Source of the DNA: UBA7396 sp034675265
GTDB taxonomy: Bacteria; Patescibacteriota; Gracilibacteria; BD1-5; UBA6164
Assembly (NCBI GenBank): GCA_034675265.1
Contig: JAUCDK010000028.1
Span: forward strand, 1 to 14,127
Reading direction: 5' to 3'
Length of the DNA: 14,127 bases
Shown here: positions 1-5,738 of the stretch, piece by piece
Layout of the letters: each line of letters starts with the position of its first letter
Position numbering within the stretch: the stretch's first letter is position 1
Translations under genes and position numbers: made by a program
Notes under the pieces: generated by a model
Seen by the model: only the letters and a program-made list of their open reading frames with translations
The model's database searches: none
Told to the model about the DNA's origin: nothing

Positions 1-2
1 AA

Positions 3-77
3 TGGCACCCCCACAAGGAATCGAACCTTGCCCGCAGGATTTGGAATCCTGAATTCTAACCGATAAACTATGGAGGT
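3..77 (-). tRNA. tRNA-Trp (anticodon CCA)
   Basis: A full cloverleaf folds on the minus strand. The acceptor stem ACCTCCA/TGGGGGT contains one G-U pair, the anticodon stem is CAGGA/TCCTG, and the 7-base loop TTCCAAA puts CCA at positions 34-36. The T arm is CAAGG-TTCGATT-CCTTG, with discriminator G and an encoded 3' CCA (3-5). It reads only UGG, so it is not the UGA-reading tRNA this organism needs for glycine. It lies 43 bases downstream of tsf and is probably co-transcribed with it, since I see no convincing promoter in the gap. Confidence 0.95.
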
Positions 78-84
78 AGAAAGT

Positions 85-108
85 AAGAAGTCTATTACTA
101 AACTTCTT
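85..108 (-). other. Hairpin between tsf and tRNA-Trp
   Basis: A 7-bp perfect inverted repeat (AAGAAGT/ACTTCTT, loop of about 10) lies just upstream of the tRNA 5' end. No T-run follows it on the minus strand, so it is a poor intrinsic terminator. A processing stem separating the tsf mRNA from the tRNA precursor is possible. This is low-confidence structure only. Confidence 0.3.
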
Positions 109-120
109 ATCTTATAGTAA

Positions 121-900
121 TTAGATAGCAAATCTATAAAATCCGCTTAAAGTATTTTCACCAATAAAGTCTTTTACTTTTTGATCTGGATTAATAACAA
201 ATGCTTGTTCTAATAATGAAATTTCTGAAGCAAATTTTGACATTTTACCATCGATAATTTTTAATAATACTTCATCTGGTTTTCCTGCCATTTTTGGATC
301 ATTTTTCATAATTTCTAATTGAATAGATTTTTCTTTTTCAATTACTTCTGAAGAAATATCAGAAGCTTGTAAGAATTCAGGATTTGCAGCAGTAATATGC
401 ATTGCAACTTGTTTTAATTTTTCATCTGATGCTTCTGCTTTTGCAACTACAACAGCAGCAAGTTTGTTATTTGAATGAACGTATGCTCCAACAGCAGTAC
501 CTTCAATAACTTGGAAATCTCTTACTTGTAAGTTTTCTCCCATTTCTAAAGAATAATCTTTATCAATCATTGCTTTTGCATCTTCAGCAGTTTTCCCTGC
601 TTTTAATAATGCAACAACATCATTTAACATATCTTGGTATCTTCCAGAATTTGCTAAAAAGTCAGTTTCACAAGAAACAGAAACAACGTATGCTTTATTT
701 CCTTCAATAACTACTTTAATAGCTCCTTCTGATGCTTCTCTATCAGCTTTTGATGCAGCTTTTGCTAGACCTTTTTTTCTTAATTCTTCAATTGCTAATT
801 CAATATCTCCGTTTGTAGCAGTTAATGCTTTTTTACATTCCATCATACCGATACCTGTTCTATCTCTAAGCTCTTTTACAAGAGCAGCTGTAATTTCCAT
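121..900 (-). CDS. tsf: Elongation factor Ts
   Basis: This encodes the 259-residue nucleotide-exchange factor that releases GDP from EF-Tu in the cytoplasm. The N-terminal UBA-like domain (about 1-50) carries the family signature LRDRTGIGMMECKKAL. The core follows with CETDFLAN; its Asp80-Phe81 align with the E. coli residues that insert into EF-Tu. A helical or coiled-coil region and a short C-terminal module ending near NPDQKVKDFIGE complete the protein. The length is slightly below the E. coli protein (283). The ATG fits the family N-terminus, and no Shine-Dalgarno sequence precedes it. All 15 glycines use GGN codons and none uses UGA, in contrast to neighbouring genes. It lies 26 bases downstream of the small membrane protein gene with no promoter visible between them, so the two are probably co-transcribed. 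Identification is secure. Confidence 0.98.
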   Translation of the reverse strand: MEITAALVKELRDRTGIGMMECKKALTATNGDIELAIEELRKKGLAKAASKADREASEGAIKVVIEGNKAYVVSVSCETDFLANSGRYQDMLNDVVALLKAGKTAEDAKAMIDKDYSLEMGENLQVRDFQVIEGTAVGAYVHSNNKLAAVVVAKAEASDEKLKQVAMHITAANPEFLQASDISSEVIEKEKSIQLEIMKNDPKMAGKPDEVLLKIIDGKMSKFASEISLLEQAFVINPDQKVKDFIGENTLSGFYRFAI

Positions 901-926
901 AGTTTCTAGGGTTACAATATAAAATA

Positions 927-1340
927 TTATTTTAAAGGATCTTCTATTTCATCAGATTCTTTTTTTGTTTGGTTATTTCATTTTTTTTGGCTTTGCTCAA
1001 ATTGAGCAATTATTTTTTCTAAAAATTCAATCTCAACATACATTCAATTATAGGCCTTAGTAGCACAAAAAAGTGCAAATAAAACATATAATAATGTAAC
1101 GATAAATGAAAGTTTAAAACTTAAAATTGAGCTTACAATAAACAATACAATATAAAGTAAAAATATTGCTATTCATTGTCTTGAATATTTTTTATCTTCT
1201 TCTTTAGTTGATTGTTTTTCTGTAAAAAGAAGGAAAAGATTTAAAAATGGTACATAGGCAAGTACATTATTGAATTTGTCCTTATTTGTTACCATAGATT
1301 CTTCATTTTCTATTTCTTCAGAAGAAAATTCATCTCTCAT
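927..1340 (-). CDS. Small membrane protein, Tic20/DUF4870-like
   Basis: This 137-residue protein is readable only with UGA as Gly, at residues 56, 99 and 121, which are its only glycines. The N-terminus is acidic. A hydrophobic segment (about 25-40, VLAYVPFLNLFLLF) is followed by a charged loop, then SRQGIAIFLLY leading into a second membrane span (56-73) and a third (78-96). The C-terminal tail is charged. The pattern AYxPFL ... loop ... RQG-hydrophobic resembles Tic20/DUF4870 membrane proteins; this is a motif-level guess, and the function is unknown. It lies between rpsB and tsf, directly after the rpsB terminator. ATG at 1338-1340 gives the longest frame. A TATAAA abuts this ATG, so transcription from it would start inside the gene and favour Met16 (ATG at 1293-1295). 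Confidence 0.8.
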
Positions 1341-1351
1341 TTTATAAAAGT

Positions 1352-1395
1352 AAAAAAATAAAAGACTGATAACCTCTACTCTGTGTAGAGGTTAT
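1352..1395 (-). terminator. Intrinsic terminator after rpsB
   Basis: A perfect 11-bp stem, ATAACCTCTAC/GTAGAGGTTAT (1369-1379 with 1385-1395), has a 5-base loop. On the minus strand it is followed by CAGTC and a T-rich tract, TTTTATTTTTTT. It begins 6 bases after the rpsB stop codon. It should end or attenuate rpsB transcripts before the membrane-protein/tsf pair, uncoupling tsf from rpsB. Confidence 0.85.
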
Positions 1396-1401
1396 GTGTA
1401 A

Positions 1402-2214
1402 TTATTCAGCTTTTGGTGCTTCTGCTGTTTCAGCAGTTTCTTCTTTTTTAGCTCTTGGTTTTCTTGCTTGAGGAGCTTTTTTTTCTCCTGAAGCTTGTTT
1501 ATCTTCAACTTTTCTAACTGTAGCTTTTGCTTGAGGAGCAGTAAATTTAACAAAAGATCCTTTTAATTCTTCAGCTAAATAATCAAAAGATTTTGTAGAA
1601 TTTGTATTTGCAGGAATAAGATTTGAAACTAAATCAATATCTCCATTTGTATTAAATACAGCAAAAGATTGAACATTTAGAATTTCAGCTTCTCTTAAAG
1701 CTTGTCTTTCATAAATACCATCTGAAGCTAAAATTACATCTGGTAATTTTTTCATATCTTTTAAACCAGCATATGCTTTATCTAGTTTTTCAAGTTCAAG
1801 TAATTTCGTAGCTTTTTCTTTTTTAGTTAAAACATCAAAAGCTCCATTTTCAGAATCTTGTAATAATTGTAAATATGAACCAATTCTTTTTCTGATTGTT
1901 TTGAAATTTGTTAAAAGTCCTGGAACCCATTTTTCACAAACGTAGTATGAACCTGTTTCTTCAGCTAATTTTTTAAATGCATCTCTTGATTGAATTTTTG
2001 TAGCAACAATTAATACTCTTTTTCCAGAAGATGTTAAATCTTTTAATTCAGCTTTTACTTCTTCTAGTTTTTCAGCAGTTTTTAATAAGTTAATTACATG
2101 AATTCCATTTACTGATCCGTAAATATAAGGTCTCATTTTTGCATTCCAAAAATTTGTTTTATTTCCAATATGTAATAAATTATCAAACATATTATTTAAT
2201 ACAGCTTTTTCCAT
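1402..2214 (-). CDS. rpsB: 30S ribosomal protein S2
   Basis: This is a structural protein of the small subunit that helps dock S1. The 270-residue product matches S2 throughout: the N-terminal LLHIGNKTNFWNAKMRPYI (canonical HxGHxTxxWNPKM), NGIHVINLLKT, a VATK stretch, KWVPGLLTNFKTIRKRI, LKDMKKLPD, and the C-terminal TNGDIDLVSNLIPAN. The HFGHQT histidine position reads IGNKT, a lineage variation. About 45 residues follow the conserved core, first basic (KKAPQARKPRAKK) and then Glu/Ala-rich, an extension beyond ordinary S2. All 13 glycines are GGN and no UGA is used; Trp is TGG. The start ATG follows ACTAACAA, with no Shine-Dalgarno sequence. A likely promoter sits about 30-70 bases upstream and a terminator follows directly. 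Confidence 0.98.
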   Translation of the reverse strand: MEKAVLNNMFDNLLHIGNKTNFWNAKMRPYIYGSVNGIHVINLLKTAEKLEEVKAELKDLTSSGKRVLIVATKIQSRDAFKKLAEETGSYYVCEKWVPGLLTNFKTIRKRIGSYLQLLQDSENGAFDVLTKKEKATKLLELEKLDKAYAGLKDMKKLPDVILASDGIYERQALREAEILNVQSFAVFNTNGDIDLVSNLIPANTNSTKSFDYLAEELKGSFVKFTAPQAKATVRKVEDKQASGEKKAPQARKPRAKKEETAETAEAPKAE

Positions 2215-2245
2215 TTGTTAGTTTTTTTATTAAAATGTAAATCAG

Positions 2246-2281
2246 ATTATAATTATAACCTTAGTTTAGTATTTCTGTTCA
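2246..2281 (-). promoter_or_regulatory. Probable rpsB promoter
   Basis: On the minus strand TATAAT occurs twice in the rpsB leader, at 2252-2257 and 2246-2251. An upstream TGAACA at 2276-2281 lies 18 bases from the first copy and could be a weak -35. The expected start near 2245 would give a leader of roughly 30 bases before rpsB. The perfect -10 hexamer is the main support; in such AT-rich DNA chance matches are possible. Confidence 0.5.
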
Positions 2282-2303
2282 GAGAAATAAAATTATTTCC
2301 CTG
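2280..2303 (-). other. Hairpin in rpsA-rpsB spacer
   Basis: A 9-bp stem (CAGGGAAAT/ATTTCTCTG on the minus strand, one G-U pair) with a 6-base AT loop lies between rpsA and rpsB. No T-run follows it, so it is not a standard terminator. It immediately precedes the proposed -35 element, and a read-through rpsA-rpsB transcript would carry it. It could stabilise the rpsA 3' end or be regulatory; this is uncertain. Confidence 0.35.
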
Positions 2304-2336
2304 ACTCCCAAAAATACCTAAAATATTTTTAATGAA

Positions 2337-3485
2337 TTATTTTGTTTCCTCAGTTTTTTCTTCTTCAGTTTTTACTTCTTCTTTTGTTTCTTCCTTAGCA
2401 GGAGCTTCAACTAAAGCTTTTAAAGAAAGACCAATTCTTTTTTCTTTTGGTTCGAAGTTGATAATTTTAGCTTCTACTTCTTCTCCAACTTTAACGAAAT
2501 CTCTAATATCTTTTACTACTCCATGAGAAATTTCTGATAAGTGGATAAGCCCTTGAATACCTCCATCAAGTTCCATAAAGGCACCAAATTGAGAAATTCT
2601 TGAGATTGGAGCTTTCACTGTATCACTCACTTTATATTTTCTAGCAAGTACATCCCAAGGATTTTCTTGTAATCTTTTAACAGAAAGTGAAATTTTATCA
2701 TTATCAAGTCCGATAACTTTAACTTTGATTTTTTGTCCAACTTTTGCAAATTTTGAAGGATTATTAACATGTCCCCAATCAATTTCTGAAACGTGAACTA
2801 AACCTTCTAAACCATCAAAAGTAATGAAAAGTCCGTAAGTTAAAATTCCTGAAACAGTTCCTTCAACTACATCTCCAACTTTTAAGTTTCCTAAAGCTTT
2901 ATCTCTATTTTCTGAAATAGCAGCTTTTTCTGAGAAGATAATTTTTTTACCAGCTTCATCAACATTGATAACTTTTACTTTGAAATCTTTTCCAACTAAC
3001 CCTTGTAAATGTTCAAGAATTTTTGCTGGATCAGCACCTTCAACTCTTGGATAATTTAATGGAGTTAATTGTGATACAGGAATAAATCATTTTAAACCAT
3101 CGATATCAACAAGTAATCAACCTTTATTAGCTTCAGTTGGTCTTACTGTAATAACTTCTTCTGAATTTCTATATTTAGAAAGATTTGTAAGAGATTTAAT
3201 TTGATTTGCTCTTTTTAGAGATAAAATTAAAAGACCTCTTTCTACAGAATCACCTAAAACCATAACATCAACATTATCTCCTGATTTAATAGAGTTAATA
3301 TCAACAGTATTTCCGATTTCTTTAGAAATTACAAGTCCTGAAAATTGATTATTTACATTTACTAAAATGTTTTTTTTCTCAATTTTTACAACAGTACCAT
3401 TTACTACTTCTCCTTCACGAGGATATTTAATCTCAGGAGATGCTCCGAATAACTCTTCAAAAAGAGCTAAGTCTTTATTTGCCAT
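2337..3485 (-). CDS. rpsA: 30S ribosomal protein S1 (four S1 domains)
   Basis: S1 binds mRNA on the ribosome. With UGA read as Gly this is a 382-residue protein with four S1/OB domains: about 22-95 (EGEVVNGTVVKIEKKNILV), 120-190 (LKGFIPVSQLTPL, divergent), 197-265 (VGDVVEGTVSGI, GLVHVSEIDWG) and 283-352 (ISRISQFGAFMELDGG, GLIHLSEIS). The tail is highly acidic and Lys/Glu-rich. E. coli S1 has six domains; four-domain forms are usual in many Gram-positives and reduced genomes. Two in-frame UGA codons (3117-3119 and 3087-3089) fall on conserved glycines of domain 2; the other 31 glycines are GGN. Under the standard code this gene would appear as two or three fragments. No Shine-Dalgarno sequence precedes the ATG. 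It lies upstream of rpsB with a 122-base spacer. Confidence 0.96.
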
Positions 3486-3496
3486 ATTTGCAAAAG

Positions 3497-3536
3497 TTAA
3501 AAAAATAAAATATTGAAATTCTTACATCAGAATTTC
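3497..3536 (-). terminator. Hairpin with T-tract in rpsA leader
   Basis: A perfect 8-bp stem, AGAAATTC-type arms at 3515-3522 and 3529-3536 with a 6-base loop, is followed on the minus strand by AATATTTTATTTTTTT. It has the form of a weak AT-rich intrinsic terminator for tRNA-His transcription. It ends only about 12-30 bases before the rpsA ATG, so it may instead act as a leader attenuator of rpsA. I see no clear rpsA promoter between it and the ATG, so rpsA transcripts may well traverse it. Confidence 0.45.
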
Positions 3537-3605
3537 TGCTTTTAAAAATTAGGTAGTAAAAATATGAATAGAAAAACACAAATTTTCACTATGTAATTTT
3601 TAAAA

Positions 3606-3683
3606 TGGGGTGCTCGAAGGGGTTCGAACCCTCGACCTCCAGAGTCACAATCTGGCATTCTAACCAACTGAACTACGAGCACC
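3606..3683 (-). tRNA. tRNA-His (anticodon GTG)
   Basis: The cloverleaf is complete on the minus strand. The anticodon stem is CCAGA/TCTGG with loop TTGTGAC, anticodon GTG. The T arm is GAGGG-TTCGAAC-CCCTT and the acceptor stem GTGCTCG/CGAGCAC. The extra 5' G(-1) that marks tRNA-His is encoded and pairs with C73, and the 3' CCA is encoded (3606-3608). The gene lies between lepA and rpsA and appears to have its own promoter. Confidence 0.96.
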
Positions 3684-3690
3684 ATAATTT

Positions 3691-3722
3691 AAAAAACTGC
3701 TCTTATTTAATTAAAAGCAGTT
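3691..3722 (-). terminator. Intrinsic terminator between lepA and tRNA-His
   Basis: The arms AACTGCT/AGCAGTT pair 7 bp and extend inward to about 10 bp with one G-U pair, followed on the minus strand by TTTTTT. It lies about 39 bases downstream of the lepA stop and only 8 bases before the tRNA-His 5' end. It should stop lepA transcripts. The tRNA-His promoter would start transcription inside the upstream arm, so its own transcript would not form the full stem. Confidence 0.75.
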
Positions 3723-3724
3723 AG

Positions 3725-3752
3725 AGTATATAAAAAATGTCTGGAAAGTCAA
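3725..3752 (-). promoter_or_regulatory. Likely tRNA-His promoter
   Basis: On the minus strand TTGACT (3747-3752) is separated by 16 bases from TATACT (3725-3730), close to the sigma-70 consensus. The predicted start, about 3717-3719, lies inside the first arm of the lepA terminator and about 35 bases before the tRNA. The -35 begins 9 bases after the lepA stop codon. Confidence 0.65.
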
Positions 3753-3760
3753 AAAATATT

Positions 3761-5647
3761 TTACTTTTTTAATAAATTAACAAAAGCCTCACTTGGTAAA
3801 CTTACTTTTCAAAATTGTTTCATTTTTTTCTTTCATTCTTTTTGTTTTTCAAGAAGTTTTCTTTTTCTTGAAATATCTCATCCATATAGTTTTGCTGTTA
3901 CATCTTTTCTCATAGCAGATAAATCTTCTCTTGCTACTACTCTTCCTCAAACTGAAGCTTGAAGTGCAATTGAAAAGAGTGCTCTTGGAACTACTTCTTT
4001 TAATTTTAAAACTATTTTTCCTCCTAAATATGCCGCTTGACTTCTATGACAAATAATTCAAAGTGCTTCTACTTTTTCTCCTGCGATTAAAACATCTAGT
4101 TTTACTAAATCATCTTCTTTATATTTTATAAATTCATAATTCATTGATGCATATCCACTTGAAAGTGATTTTAATTCGTCATAAAAATCTCAAATTAACT
4201 CATTCATAGGAAGTTCGTAAGTAAGCATAACTCTGGTTCCTTCGATATAAGATTGATTTTTTAAAATTCATCTTCTTTCTTGAGATAATTGCATAAGAGG
4301 ACCAATGTATTCACTTGGAGTAATAATTTCACATTTTGCAATAGGTTCTTCAATACTTTCATATAATTCTCTTGAAGGTAAATCTTCAGGATTAGAAATA
4401 CTAATTTCAGTATAAGTTCTATCTCATAATTGAATTAATTTTGGTTGAAATCTTGAATATTCAGAAATTTTATCTCCAGGTCTTTTAATTTTATAGGTTA
4501 CTTGCGGTGCTGTAATAATTACATCCATTCAAGATTCCCTAAAAAGTCTCTCTTTTACAATATCAAGATGTAGAAGTCCTAAAAATCAACATCTATATCC
4601 ATGTCCTAATGCTCAAGAAACTTCTGGTTCTATTTGTAAAGCTGAATCATTCAACATCAATTTTTCAAATGCATCTTTAAATTGAGGATATTCAGAAGTA
4701 TCCATAGGAAATACTCATGCATAAATAAATGGTGTTACTTTCTTAAACCCATCTATTGGTTGTGCTTCTTCAGCTTTTGCTTTTGGTCATGAAATATTAG
4801 CTGGTTTCCAAACAGTATCTCAAACTTGAGCATCACGAATAGATTTGAGTCAAGTTACAATATATCAAATTGACCCATTTTCTATTTTTTTATCTGAAAT
4901 ATATTTTGGTGCAAAATATCCTACATCAAGGGCTTCTATTTTTTTACTTGTATTGAGAAAATGAAGCATATCTCATTTTTTGATTTCTCCCGAAAATACT
5001 TTTACATAACTCACTACTCATCTATAACTATCGTATTGACTATCAAACACTAAAGCTTTTAATTCTTTATCTTCGATTTTTAAACCATCTTCTGATTGAA
5101 TCACTTGAGGAATTCTTACTCTTTCTAAAATTGCATCTAATACTGCTTCAACATTCAATCAAGTTTTTGCTGAAACAGCAATAATTTCACTTGGATCACA
5201 ACCAAGAAGATTTACTATTTCACTCGTTACTTTTTCTACATCAGCAGCTGGAAGATCTATTTTATTAATTACTGGAATAATATCAAGATTGTGTTCAAGC
5301 GCCATATAAACATTTGATAATGTTTGAGCTTCAATTCATTGAGTAGCATCAACGATTAAAAGACATCATTCTACTGATGCTAAACTTCTTGAAACTTCAT
5401 ATTGAAAATCCACATGTCCTGGGGTATCAATCATATTCAGTTCATTCCCCTTCCATTTCATTCTTACAGGAGTCAATTTAATGGTAATTCATCTTTCTTG
5501 TTCTAATTCCATTGTATCAAGAGTTTGAGCTCTCAAATCTCTTTTATCAAGTGTTCAAGAAATTTCTAAAAGTCTATCTGCAAGTGTTGATTTTCCATGA
5601 TCAATATGTGCAATAATACAAAAATTTCTAATATTTTTTAATTCCAT
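3761..5647 (-). CDS. lepA: Elongation factor 4 (LepA)
   Basis: This is a ribosome-associated translational GTPase of 628 residues, slightly longer than typical LepA (about 600). The GTPase motifs are intact: P-loop AHIDHGKS (13-20), switch I ERGIT (51-55), DTPGH (74-78), NKID (128-131) and SAK (159-161). After domain II come the LepA-specific CGFLGLLHLDIVKERL stretch and the C-terminal region ending GKVSLPSEAFVNLLKK. UGA encodes about 23 of 44 glycines, many at invariant sites (ERG, TQG, KTG, YGG), which makes this gene the best internal proof of UGA=Gly. With the standard code it would be almost invisible. The ATG gives the usual MELKNIRNF start, with no Shine-Dalgarno sequence. It lies downstream of the giant surface-protein gene but is separated from it by a terminator and a likely promoter. 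Confidence 0.98.
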
Positions 5648-5678
5648 ATCTTATGTTATAATTTTAAATTTTGGAAGT

Positions 5679-5705
5679 AGTATATAGAAATATCCAAAAA
5701 ATCAA
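5679..5705 (-). promoter_or_regulatory. Possible lepA promoter
   Basis: On the minus strand TATACT (5679-5684) lies 15 bases from TTGATT (5700-5705). The short spacing weakens the call, but the elements resemble the TTGACT/TATACT pair before tRNA-His. The position fits a lepA leader of about 25 bases. The -35 touches the T-tract of the preceding terminator. Confidence 0.4.
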
Positions 5706-5738
5706 AAAAATAAAAAAGTATCCAAAGATACTTTTTTA
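5704..5738 (-). terminator. Terminator of the giant surface-protein gene
   Basis: A perfect stem AAAAAAGTATC/GATACTTTTTT (5712-5722 with 5727-5737) has a 4-base loop and is followed by ATTTTTTT on the minus strand. Its flanking A/T runs make it potentially active in both directions. The TAA stop codon of the giant gene (5736-5738) forms the base of the stem, so the gene ends inside its own terminator. Confidence 0.85.

Noticed and set aside
3..77. The first tRNA as the UGA-decoding tRNA-Gly(UCA)
   Set aside because: The loop TTCCAAA gives anticodon CCA, which is tRNA-Trp for UGG. The UCA tRNA must lie elsewhere.
2280..2303. Hairpin as the rpsA terminator
   Set aside because: The stem is good but no T-run follows it on the minus strand; listed only as an unexplained hairpin.
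3761..5647. UGA as tryptophan (code 4) or as selenocysteine
   Set aside because: UGA sits on invariant glycines of LepA and S1, TGG is used for Trp in the same genes, and dozens of UGA codons per gene exclude selenocysteine.
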